DNA of 64,000 bases from Sialis fuliginosa (Eukaryota > Arthropoda > Insecta > Megaloptera > Sialidae). Made by a program: the position numbers and the translations under genes. Below the pieces are notes generated by a model. It worked only from the letters and a program-made list of their open reading frames with translations, searched no databases and was not told the DNA's origin. Where the stretch lies: contig OY540810.1 of NCBI GenBank assembly GCA_961205875.1, forward strand, positions 9,982,001 to 10,046,000, written 5' to 3'. Positions 11,950-23,400 of this stretch are shown piece after piece (the first letter of the stretch is position 1; the number at the start of each line of letters is the position of its first letter).

Positions 11950-12840
11950 AGAATGTGACAACCAGGGACATCTTTGAATAATTTTCAATGACATTTTTGA
12001 CATAATCTTACAAGACTGAATACATTCATAATAGCAAATAGCTTTTTTATACAAAGGTATATTTTCTCTAAATAATAGTAAACATTACATATTAGTTCCG
12101 ATAATATTATATTACGTAACATATTAAATTAGTCGACATTTTAATGATACGTTATTATTATTATTAATGCATTGATGAAAATTAACCAAGGGATTAAATT
12201 TAATATAGATAATGTAAACAATTTATGTTCAAATTTATATGTTGTTTACTTATAATTAGTGCTTTATCATTGTAACATATATTCACTATTAGAAGAGAAA
12301 TAGTTAATTGAGGTAATAATCTTGCAAACTAAACATGATACACATATATGATGTTATTACTCATATTTAATGAGATGAATACTGAGTGCTATTTATAATA
12401 ATACCTACCTATAATATTTATGTTAATTTTTTTATGCGATCTTGTTTTAACTACCCCAAATTTTCTTTAACAATAAATTGAGAAAACAAATTTAAGCAAA
12501 AAAAAACTTTATATGAACGTGTGTCCGGAAATTTTAATATAGAGTTTTTTGCTTAAAATATTTTTCTCAATTAACTGTTTAGTATGCTTTTCATATACTT
12601 TTATTATAATCAACTACACAGGCAGAAGGCATACATTTATTGGGGGGGTTTGAGCCCCTCAAGCCCCATGTAGTCGGTGCTCCTGCGTATGATATACACA
12701 CAATTTAAAACAATCGATCTTACGAAACTATTAAAATTACAGGATATCTAAAAAATACTTTTTTTATAATAAAATATAGGACTCTACCACTCTACTATTT
12801 ATGAAATATCATATAAAATAATATTATATTAATTTAAGAT
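11950..12840. other. A+T-rich intergenic
   Basis: Nothing with clear ends. A short GGGGGGGTTTGAGCCCCTCA stretch near 12643 may be a remnant of a transposon end. Confidence 0.45.
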
Positions 12841-12849
12841 AATAATCTA

Positions 12850-13680
12850 TACAGGGTGGGGCATTTAAAGTGTTACAGTTGATTATCTCAGAACCATCGC
12901 ATATTTGAAAAAAATATTTCAACCAAAATATGTTTGGTTGTAAGGGGGTAATCGAATAGTAATTTTTATTTGCTATTTTAACGTGGCCTTCAAGGATATT
13001 TTACGTGAAAAAATACGAATCTTTCATTGAAAACTTTTTTTTGAACAACCCAAGGTATCTAACAAAATAATTCGAGATTTTGAATTTTCATGAATTTTTT
13101 ACTCAGAAACCATAAACTTTAGAAAAAAAGTACAAGATACAAAAAATGTTTATTTTGGTCTAATGAAACTTGGAGAATTATTCTAGATTTTTTTTAACAT
13201 TTCGTACTTTTTTTTTGTTTTTGCTAAAATAAAATAAATAGAAAAAGTTTTTTAAAGTTTTTAAATTTTTTTAAAATAATTCTCCACGCTTTATTAGACC
13301 AAAATAAATATTTTGTGTATCCTGTACTTTTTTTCTAAAGTTTGTGGTTTCTGAGTAAAAAATTCTTGAAAGTTCAAAATCTCGAATTATTTTGTTAGAT
13401 ACCTTGGAAAGCTTGGGTTATTCAAAAAAAAGTTTTCAATGAAATATTCGTATTTTTTCACGTAAAATAAGATTACTAAATAAAAACTGTAGGTTCCTAT
13501 TTAAAAAAATGATGTTGACCTTCAAATATCCTTGAAGGCCACTTTAAAATAGCAAATAAATATTACTATTCGATTACCTCCTTACATTACAACCAAACAT
13601 TTTTTGGTTGAAACATTTTTTTCAAATATGCGATGGTTCTGAGATAATCAACTGTAACACTTTAAATGCCCCACCCTGTA
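12850..13680. mobile_element. 831-bp foldback element with TACAGGGTGGGGCA ends
   Basis: The arms (about 12850-13180 and 13270-13680) are inverted copies. The ends are TACAGGGTGGGGCATTTAAA and its complement, followed by matching CAACTGTAACACTTT and GAACCATCGCATATTTG blocks. The central loop is A/T homopolymer-rich. No coding capacity. The termini resemble those of the 8.6-kb foldback. Confidence 0.82.
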
Positions 13681-13964
13681 TGTATAAAGCATGCATATAT
13701 TATTTTAAACATTTAATTATTATTATTAATAAAAATTTTATATTTAGAAAAAATATCCGGTTCCGACCGTAATTCCAGCCGGATTTTTTGTGAATTCCGG
13801 TTCCGTCCGGAATTTAAAATCCAGTTCCGGTACACCCCTTATCTTATCCAATATATTAAGATACTTATGATTGTATAATAAATACTTCAAAAATCATTAG
13901 ATAAATTGTGCCACAATTGGAAAATTTACTATCCAAGTAAATCGAACCGCATTCTACGGCGCAA

Positions 13965-14190
13965 AAAAAAGAAAACACGAGAACTCGATATCGAATTATT
14001 TGCGAATAAGTGTCGTTCATGAAGCAGGCTAATTGGAGATTCCTGGGCAACGACGTCGATTCAATAACTGTGCGTTTTGGGTAGGTTGCTAGTAGAGGAC
14101 AGAGGTCAATTCCGAGCTGTATAATTGACCCCAACGGTGGTCGAGCAACGCTCGTTTTATTAATAGTAGACATTAGTTTGATTCCCTGCA
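13965..14190. promoter_or_regulatory. G+C-richer block with a 108-codon minus-strand open frame
   Basis: Raised G+C with no repeat ends; ACGACGTCGATTCAATAACT and CCCAACGGTGGTCGAGCAAC stand out. The open frame has no recognisable domain and ends in transmembrane-like low-complexity sequence, so I favour non-coding. A relic exon is the alternative. Confidence 0.22.
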
Positions 14191-14251
14191 ATCATTATTA
14201 AACCTTAATACACACATACACGGCCGTATCTTGTAAGTGGGGGAGTATATT

Positions 14252-14275
14252 GGGGGGGGGGGAGGGAGTGTATTG
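14252..14275 (+). repeat. Poly(G) tract
   Basis: About ten consecutive G followed by AGGGAG in A+T-rich sequence. Confidence 0.7.
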
Positions 14276-14784
14276 ATTTTTCATATTATTTTATTGTATC
14301 TCATCATCATTATCAGCTGGGTTGGGTGGAGATATGTTTGTTCGTTGTAGCGTCTATTTCATATCGATTTTACACTTTTAGTACTAAAAATAACGTTGGT
14401 GTTTTTTTTTCTTGTTAACACAGGTTTATTTATTTTTATTTATGTACATACATATGTACATGTATAAGGTACTGTGGAACGAATGAATTTACTGAGTTTT
14501 TATCAAAGGATGTGTCATAAATGATGAATGCGGTGCAGAGAAAAATATTTTTTGTAAACATTTTGACTGTACGGCTTTTGCAATGTTATATGTTAATTAA
14601 AATAAAATATAAAAAAATATTTACATTATCATATAACATTTTTATCGTCGTTAATAATATTTTTTATTCACAATTTTAACTGTTTAGAAAATCGATATTT
14701 TTACTGGCAGTTTTTTTAACACAGTGCTTCTTAATACTAAATTAATTATTAAATATCGAAAGATATTTTTTTAAATGTAGTAGA

Positions 14785-15415
14785 TTCTCTGGGGGAAAAC
14801 ACGTTCTAACGAAATATTTTAACAGCTTTATTACACACACAAACAAAGCTACATCTATGCAAGCGACACGTGTGGCTAAGCAAAAGTAACTTTCGTGCAT
14901 AATTGAAGTATGGCTATGTTTCTTATGCTTATTACTAAAAAATTAAAACTGAGAAATAGTTTTCTGGCTTCCAAACATATTGCGGTGAGTACCATTAGAA
15001 TTCATTTTTGTCACACACTTTATACTATACACCAAACTATCTAAAATATGTAGAAACTTGATAAAAAAGAAGCTATGAAAAATAAGTAATTAAACAAATT
15101 TTGTTTACATATGTATAATTTAGTTAGGTACGTTTTGTCACTTCGATTAGGCGTTTTACCTCAAGAACTGTTTACAAAAAGCCCCACCAAAGAGTTTACA
15201 TTTTTATACCTATTATATCTAATTATCATAATATCCTAAAAATTAATTTGACATTGTATAAACAAAATATAGCTTATAATAATTTAATAAAATAATTTTT
15301 GTCAGATCTGATATTTTATTGAATATTCCTTAAAACTGGGGCGTTATGTATACTTTTACCCTATGGTAAAAAACATATTAAAGCAAAACGTACTAACAAG
15401 GTTCCACTGTACCCA
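14785..15415. mobile_element. TIR-like element with CAGTGGAACC end
   Basis: The right end, complemented, reads TACAGTGGAACCTTGTTAGT. The left has GGGGAAAACACGTTCTAACG and AAATATTTTAAC. Both blocks recur around 32.82 and 33.60 kb in the same order. The terminal style is that of Tc/mariner-group elements, but no transposase is left. Confidence 0.45.
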
Positions 15416-15574
15416 TAAACTTATATACTTTTATTAAAAATAAGATTTCGATACTTTTCTTAATACTTGTCGGGTTATTATGTATTTTCGTATATCGAAA
15501 TCCAAATTTTTGGAATTTTCTACTTACCCATTTTTTTTAATTTGAGTTTGAATTTCGGGTTAAGATTGAATTTT

Positions 15575-16176
15575 TCTAAGTTGGCTACTAAACATCTAAA
15601 ATCGTTTTTTTTTTAACTGTTAAGTGGATTTTGTTAAAGCTTTTATGTTAAAAAAAAATTTCCCGAGTTTGCGTCGCGAAAAAATTTTTTTTCGTAAAAG
15701 TTATAAATAATAAAATTATAATGTTAACGATCAACATTTTTCTCGTGAATCTGACGTTATTTTTTTTATTTATAAACGTACATTCTAGGAATATGCTTTT
15801 GGATATACAAACATTGAATTTGTTTATGAAAATATTAAATGTTTATAAACAAATTAAAAATTTATCTACTTAAAAAAATCAGACTAAAAATATGTCTTCA
15901 TAAAAAATGTACAATAACGTGCAGTGAAAATTGTCTGTCGAGTGGAAAAAAAACATTATAAACCATTGATATTTTCATAAACATACTCAATGTTTTTATA
16001 TTCGAGAGAATATTTCTAAAGTGTATTTTGACGTAAAAATCATCAGAAACCATTTAGCCCTTTACGAGAAAAATATTGATCATGTTTATTATAACATAAT
16101 TATTTTTAACATAAAAGCTATAACAAAATCCACTTTATAGCTCAAAAAACGATTTTAGATGTTTAATAGCCAACAT
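15575..16176. repeat. Degenerate inverted repeat
   Basis: TAAGTTGGCTACTAAACATC and AAAATCGTTTTT on the left pair with AAAACGATTTTAGATGTTTA and ATAGCCAAC on the right. GATTTTGTTAAAGCTTTTAT pairs with ATAAAAGCTATAACAAAATC. The arms have diverged, so it is an old foldback. Confidence 0.6.
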
Positions 16177-16180
16177 TGGG

Positions 16181-16475
16181 TGCGTTTAGCAAACGTCAGC
16201 GGCTAAGATGCTGACCAAATCGGTCAAAACTTTTTGGTTCGGTAAATTATTTTTACGTTTTCTGAGTCGTTCTTGTCGAAAAAAATGAACAAACCAATTT
16301 TTTTAAAGGATTTCGTTATTATAAACAACAGAATCGTTCGTAGAAATGTTAATGTTTATGTTTTTTGTGATACTATGACTGTAAGCTCACGGTTTAGAGA
16401 ATTTGAAGCAGTTGACTGTCAGCATACTCAGCATAATTGACTGCTGACTTTCAACCGCTGATCTCGCTAAACGCA
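16181..16475. mobile_element. Short TIR element (295 bp)
   Basis: The left end is TGCGTTTAGCAAACGTCAGC and the right end is the complement of TGCGTTTAGCGAGATCAGCG; both continue into matching CAGCGG.T.A sequence. It lies immediately beside the older inverted repeat at 15.6-16.2 kb. No target duplication was recognised. Confidence 0.6.
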
Positions 16476-17034
16476 GCTGTTGTGTCGATAATTTTTTTTT
16501 TTATTTTTTATTTCGTAAAAAATTTTTTTTGGGGTCCCACAATATTTATTCTGCTTAGAGCCTCCGATTTTCATGATGCGCCACTGATAGTAAGTACCAT
16601 TAAAATGAAACCGGTTAATACAATTTCGACTAAATTTGACATTAAATTAATATCTGTCTGATGCCGTAGTAACTGTAAACGCATAGACATTTGCAAATTA
16701 TCTACTGACACAAGCACCAATATCGTGGAAAATATGTGACAGCTGTCTAGATGTCGCGCGCATCGACGTAAATTGCTGTGTCTAAATTAATTTCTAGATA
16801 ATGCCTGCATTTTTAATAAGAGAAAGGGTGAAGTAATTAATGTTGATGAATGTTTACTTTGTAAATCGATTGGGTAAAAAAAATACGTATGTGTCCTTTT
16901 TAATTTTGTGATTTTGCAATTTGAGTAGAAATACTTACTGTTTTTTTTAAAATCTATCTAACAGGGAAGATTTTTGATTTGAAGTTTTACGAAACTTTGA
17001 GAATTGTTAGAATATGTCTAAGCTAAGATCGCAA

Positions 17035-17430
17035 ATTTTTGAAGTGAAACTTCTTTAACGAGACTAGTAAATTGAAATGACTTCGACAGATTTTAAAGAT
17101 GAAACGCTAAGAAGATTGGGCATATGGGCATATATATGCGTGAGTAGATGTATACGAAATAGATGGATAAATAGCGCATGCGTACAAGTCACTTTACATC
17201 GGTTAAGCATGTGAGAGAGAGAGAGAGAGATGAGTAAATGTATAATAACGATGAATACGTACAAGTTAGTTTACGTTCGTGTCAAGTTTTCTATACGGTT
17301 TTTGTGTTGAAACAATACGTTTTATTATCAATTTTATAATCGTTTACTTTATTTATTTAAATCGCATGGTAAATGAACACAAAAGTAGTTTCACTTCAAC
17401 CGTGTATTTATGTGATTGAAGCACACACCA
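17035..17430 (+). repeat. Interspersed repeat family F
   Basis: It starts TTTGAAGTGAAACTTCTTTA and ends with AGTTTCACTTCAACCGTG plus the GTGATTGAAGCACACACCA tail. The GAAGTGAAACTT..AAGTTTCACTTC pair makes the core look terminally inverted. It contains a (GA)n run at 17214-17231. Confidence 0.6.
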
Positions 17431-17434
17431 CTGT

Positions 17435-18140
17435 ATTTAATGATTTGTCGTTTTTATTTGATCATTCTCAAATAATAAGAGATATTAACAAAAGTTATCA
17501 TATTTAGGTTTATCGTTTAGTAAGAACTCAAATTGTTAAAACAAAGTTTGTTTAAACAATTAGTATTTTTTCACTAAATGATAGACCTAAATATTAGCTG
17601 TGGTAGTAAGATAGACAGTGTTGATTCACACATGTTTTAATATTTTTTCTGACTTCGGTAGGGAACATTTAAAATCAAATATTCAGAATGTTTGTATACA
17701 TATCCAAAAAATTAATTAACTTAATTTAATTAAATTTGATAATTAAAACAAATATACTGATTACATATTTAACGACTTTTGTTTATATAGAAAATTGTTA
17801 ATTAAAATCGAAATATAATCTATGTTTCGTGGACATATTATAATAATTCTGCGTTTTATATAAAAAAATATAATAAGCACGAGTGTTTTTTGTATATTGC
17901 GAAGTAGAATCTATAAATAATAATATAAATTTAATTAAATATTTGTTTAAAGAACTAATTGAACAAAAAAACTAACAAAAACCTACAGATGAACGAACAC
18001 TGTTACCCACTAATGTATCAATATATGAATACAAAGTTCATTTATAGATAAACATTTTTAATGCACGTAAAAAATAGATTTGTGATTTTGTAACACTTAT
18101 TATTATAAAAAAGTAATTTGGCATTTGATTGATTAGATAC
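17435..18140. other. A+T-rich intergenic, nothing recognised
   Basis: Between the family F and Helitron copies. No coding signal. Confidence 0.5.
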
Positions 18141-18141
18141 A

Positions 18142-18405
18142 TCCATACTAATATTATAAATGCGATAGTGCCTCTTTTTGTCTGTCACCTTTTCATGGCT
18201 AAACTGCTGAACCGATCTTGATGAAATTTATATCCCGAAAATATATTTGATAAAATAATGGGTATGTGTACTTTTGTACACGAGATAGGTTAGTTTAATG
18301 ACATCTTGTGTGCAAATGCAAAACTTGTTTTATTGACTATCATAACAGAAATCTCTATTATTTAACCTGTATTCCACACGGACGAAGTCGCGGGCAACAA
18401 CTGGT
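18142..18405 (+). mobile_element. Non-autonomous Helitron-like element, family A
   Basis: The 5' end is TCCATACTAATATTATAAAT. The core is CTGAACCGATCTTGATGAAA. The 3' end is a GAAGTCGCGGGCAACAACTGGT hairpin region closing in CTGGT, which fits the Helitron CTRRT rule. No RepHel protein is encoded. Confidence 0.65.
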
Positions 18406-19234
18406 CATCCAAAAAAATCTGATTTTTTTTACCTACTACATTCATCCTCTCTTCAACCAAACCGGAAAACATTTTTGCAGTAAATATTTTTGTAAAATTA
18501 TAATTAAAATAAAATTTAATAGCCATGAGCTATTTTCTATAATGTTGTAAACTTTATATCAAATGAATTATATCATAACTCAAAAATGGTATTTTTGGGG
18601 GTAGATATATTAATACGTAATAGTGTCCAAATTTTTAAACAAATTCAAAAACACAAATTCAATTTTTAGGTATATTTTTCTTGCACTTGTGAATAAAGTT
18701 ATAAATCACGAAAGCAAACGACATTTATATTCTTCTTTTTCTACAAAATTACGCTTCATTTATGTCAACCTCCTCGTAGACTCTTATATAATTTAGCGCC
18801 CTCTTTTCAACACTTTAAAACAAATAATCAACAGCTTTCGTAATCGCGTCTTGTAAATATATAATTAAGATATAAGAAGATGATTTCAAAGAACAGCGAC
18901 GGAAAATATAAATGGACAACTGCAAATAAATTAATTGAAAATACGCACTTATATTACTTTTTCTTATGAAAAAAAACCTTTCAAAGGAAGCTCAATCGTT
19001 CTTATATTCAAAGCTCTTCAGTTTAGTTTTTAATCAGGATTCATTTTCTACTTCTTCTTATCGTACGTTGTATAATGATCTCAACTTATTTATCTAGATG
19101 TAATAGTAAAATTTAAGTTATAAACAGTGTACATGCATCTACTTATTTAAAATATATTTTTCTGGCTAAATAATAAAACGTTCTTTACACTTTTTATTTT
19201 AAACACTTTATTTTCTGCTATGAACTGTTTCAAA

Positions 19235-19590
19235 TCCATACTAATATTATAAATGCGAAAGTGTGTCTCTCTGCCTATCTCTGTCTGTTTGTTACCTTTT
19301 TACTGCTAAACTGCTGAACCGATCTTGCTGAAATTTGATAGGGAGATAGCTTGCATCCTGTGGAAGGACAGACTATTTTATATCCTGAAAATTGATTAAA
19401 TAAAAAATGAGTGTGTGACATTTGTACGAGCGAAGGTTATACTGTTTTAGCGTGTAATTGAGAAATTAAAAACCTGTTTTATCGACTATAATAACAGAAA
19501 TCTGTATTATTTATCTATAGCGTAACTTCATGGTGTTGTTTTTACTAACCTATAAATTCTACGCGAACGTAGTCGCGGATTACAGCTAGT
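19235..19590 (+). mobile_element. Non-autonomous Helitron-like element, family A (fullest copy)
   Basis: It begins TCCATACTAATATTATAAAT and ends with ACGCGAACGTAGTCGCG, a short spacer, and CAGCTAGT. A 5' TC, a 3' CTAGT and a G+C hairpin about 10 bp before the end are the structural marks of a Helitron. There is no obvious target duplication, as expected for this class. Confidence 0.7.
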
Positions 19591-19865
19591 ATAAAATATG
19601 TTTTTCTGACTGACTGATAAAAAATTAATACAACATTAATTATAGAAAATAACGTTCACCATTACTTTTTTCTGCTATGAGCTGTTTCAAATATATATTT
19701 TTTTAAATTGATTATTTAATTAATTTTTTTATGAATAAAACAAATTATTGATAATTATGTTCTTTATAACTTTCGTCTTCTTCTTCTTCTGTGCGCTTTT
19801 TGTCAAATCAATATGCACCGTTTCAAAAACAATTTGAAACATTTTAAAATTGACTATAGTTAACA

Positions 19866-20118
19866 TCCGTTTCCAGTTATAAGTTTGTTTTAAAAATATG
19901 ACGCTTTCTTCCTCTAAGAAAATTCATCCTCATTATAAAATTTCACCCTTTCATGTACTGTTGGTTTTACATGTGCATCGACTACAGGTAGACATCATAT
20001 CAAAAATAGTTAGAAAGGATTTAGAAAAGGTCAAAATGGATATTTTCATCAAAATCTTGTATCCGAAAAAAATCGGTTTAACAATATTTTATTATCCTTA
20101 TAGCATAAGAAAGTAAAA
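19866..20118 (+). repeat. Interspersed repeat family J
   Basis: CATCCGTTTCCAGTTATAAG, ATAAAATTTCACCCTTTCAT, GAAAAAAATCGGTTTAACAA and a TATAGCATAAGAAAGTAAAA end match the 52-kb copy. The 72-codon open frame here is part of the repeat. Confidence 0.5.
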
Positions 20119-20364
20119 ATTAAGCTATCAATAAGCTATCAAAAATATGTGATAGTAAAAGCTGCATATCTTAGGTATTTGATTAAATTCAGAAGCCAAG
20201 AATCTATGAACTATTTTCAATCAAAACTTCGAAGATAATTATGTATCTAAGGAAACATTTTACCGTGAATATTCTTGCAAAAATCATAGGTAGTCATGTA
20301 TATAAACATTAAAAATTGTTAGTTTGTCAAAATTTATTTTGTATGTTAAATTTTTCGTGAAAAC

Positions 20365-20412
20365 ATGTCCTTTAGACCAGCTTTCAAAATCCTTAGTGGT
20401 ATTTCAAAAACT
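20365..20412 (+). other. Exon 1 (start codon and presequence) of the gene
   Basis: ATG at 20365 opens a 16-codon reading, MSFRPAFKILSGISKT, that runs straight into a consensus splice donor GTAAGT at 20413. Exon 2 has no in-frame ATG before 21824, although its frame is open back to 21596, so an upstream coding exon is required. This short exon supplies a Met, the right phase (0) and a basic, hydroxylated, acid-free N-terminus of the kind used for mitochondrial import. The call rests on phase and composition rather than transcript evidence. An alternative first exon is possible. Confidence 0.6.
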
Positions 20413-23400
20413 GTAAGTAATGCCTTTCCTACAATTATGAATTTAGTATTATAAGATATAAATATTTTATGTCAAACAATATATTTCTTCATGATAGACA
20501 ATAATTTTCTTTATAAACATATTTTTTATTTGAGTAATTAACCACTTTATGTTAGATGAAAATTCATAAAAAAATATGACAAGATATGTATTCGAAGTAG
20601 ATCTATTTTTATCGTGTAACAAATAATTTTCCACTATTTTTATTTTGTTTACAAACTATAAAGTGAAAGAAAAAACATGTTTCTCATTTTTCATGATAAT
20701 GTATTCCCATAATTTAATTATAGTTTATATAAAGACAAAATATAACAAGGTTTTCAGACAAAGTCAATTTTTCAGAATGAAATTTGTCGTCTGAATATAC
20801 ATCTAAAAAAATGGATCGATCAGATTATCTCAATTCCATTCTAAAATATTATCACATCGTATGTGGTTCACATAGTTTTTGTGTTCTCAATCATTATTGA
20901 CGGGTTTTCACAAGCCTCTTTATAAAGTGTCATTTTATGTCTTCAAACAAAGGGTCTCTAGTAAATATCATGACGTTTTTTTATATACAGGATATTTTTC
21001 ATATTCTTGAACATATTAATTTATTATCTTTGTTTTTTTTAAAATAAATACTACTCTCTAAAACTTCGAAAATCACTAATTCATGGTGAATATTCACTAA
21101 TTGAAATAGTTAAAAGTACCTATACCACTAGGAATTAGTGAATATTCACTAGTTGAATTGGTGACTTGTCACTTCTTAAGCTATGATTATTTATTTTATT
21201 TTTTCGACGTCAATAACTGTAGAAATCTAAAAAAATCATTCATTATTTAATAAGCATAGATAAATAAAAAATCCTCACAAGTTTTGTATAAATAAACTTA
21301 TCTGATTTATTGTTAATAACTCACTGAAAGCAGTTGATAAATCGAAGTAAGTAAGAATAAATGCTGTAATGGCACTACTTTCGATTCGAAATCACTATTC
21401 TTATAGTAAAATTAAAAATGACTAACTCAATTAGTGAAATAACTATTAATTCAGTTTAAGATATTAGTGCTGCTAAGGTGAGACAAGATTTACTTAATTC
21501 TCATATCGGTTCGTCTCGCCGTGTATGAAAGTTGAAAGTAACATTGAATTTTTCAATAATTTTAAATATATTAGTAAATCCTTCCATATGTATAGGTAAA
21601 CTTTACTTCAAAACCAAGATGTTACCTATTCCCTCAAATAGAAGCTAGCAAATATGGTACGTATGTGAAATCTTCGCACAGTGTAAAGGTCAAACTAAGT
21701 AACAAGAGTCGCAAAGCTAAAGACCCACCTGAAAACTATCTATATGAATTTGAACCATTTAAATATGAAGGCAAAAAGTTGGTATTTAAGAAAAATTTCA
21801 ACATCGAACCAAAGAAACCAGTAATGCCTTATTATTATGAAAGAAACTATTTTGTCGATGAAATCCAAACTCAACCTAAACGGTCAACCAAAAAGTGTAA
21901 GGAAAAGAAAACTATCAACAGAAAAAAGTTGATGAGAAAGAGTAAAATCGCAAGAAATCCTTTTAAACTGCCAACATTTGTGAGTAACAAAATGGTAAAC
22001 GCTAGAATGTTTTCTACAAATTTTGTTATTAAAAATGAAGATATTGTTTCAAACCGATCATTGAATTGTCGTAATATATCTATAGCCAAATTCAATAATC
22101 CAGATGTTAAAATAACAAACAACCAAAATAAAACGAAAGACGGGTTCTTTAGTTTATTTTCTAATATACAATTTGTCAAACCATATTCAGTAGAAGAAAC
22201 TTTTCCTTTGTTTCGAAAATGTGAAATCAACTCGAAGAAATATCTATGTAATGTAGTCATTCCACAATATGCCATGAATGAAGGTATACAAAAAATGGGA
22301 AAGATTCAAAGACCAAAAGTTCTAATACACAGTACCAGCACAAATAAAACCATGTCTCGATATATTACAACACTTAGTGAACACTTCAAAAACTGGTTCA
22401 GGAAAAATGATAATTCGAACAAGCGATTACTTTGCACAGAAGAATTTACCCCTGTCCAATCAAAACATTTATTCGAAATACCAAATCAAAGACACCTTAC
22501 TTCTACAAATTGTTTTATGATACAATCCAGATGTTACCATTTAAGCCATCAATGGCAATACCGTAAGCCAGAACATTGCAAAGACAGTAAAAAAGATACG
22601 GATAGGACATGCAAACATACAGAAGAAGAAGATAAAGATATTGCTGAGTTACGTTTACGAACAGAAGGTGACAGTAAAAAGAAGGTTAAGTACGCCGGTT
22701 GTAACGAACCAGCGAGAAAAGAAGAAAAAGAAGAGAAGAAGAAATGCAAAATCACAAACCCTTTAGGGACTTCGAGTTCTGTGAGGAATTACAGCAAGAA
22801 CGTGAAGGAAATGACGATCCAAGAGATCAGAGAGAGGTTGGAAGGCAAGTGCTCGAAGTCAACTGGGTCCTGGAAGATCACAATGCCTCGTTGCGATACG
22901 GCAAGGAAGACCTGCGATGAGGCACCGCCTCTACCAGAGCCTTGCTGCAAGCTAGAAGCCCCGTATCCCGCATATTCGGAGTGTAAGGAAGAGGATACGC
23001 CTAAACAAGAGACGGAATGTACTAGTTGCCCTAGAGCGTCGATGCCAATATCGACTGTGACCAAGACGCGATCGTATTCGACAATGAGACATCCATATGA
23101 AGAACCTGTTAAAGGTAAACTATGTTCTTAAACAAGATTTCGATTATTTATACAGAAATATATGTTCTGTCGATAACTAAATATAATTTTTCTATAACGT
23201 AAGTAAAATTTCCCAAAAACTATTCGTTTAAAAGTATAAGAAAAATCTACTCCGCATATACGGGCCTAGTAATAGGCATTATTGTAAATAAAAATTGGAT
23301 GATAAATGCGTTATTTAGACAAATTGTGTTTGCATAATGATAATAAAAAATATGTAACATTTTCAGTATTTATTTTATATGTGAAAAAATGAACACTAAA

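Noticed and set aside
13865-14191. 108-codon minus-strand frame
   Set aside because: No recognisable domain, low-complexity hydrophobic C-terminal half and no splice or poly(A) support. Kept only as a G+C-richer block.
21665-21667. GTG at 21665 as a translation start
   Set aside because: Eukaryotic gene; the frame is open upstream to an acceptor site and an ATG exon in matching phase exists at 20365.
21871-23064. Minus-strand frames opposite exon 2
   Set aside because: Antisense shadows of a long real coding exon.
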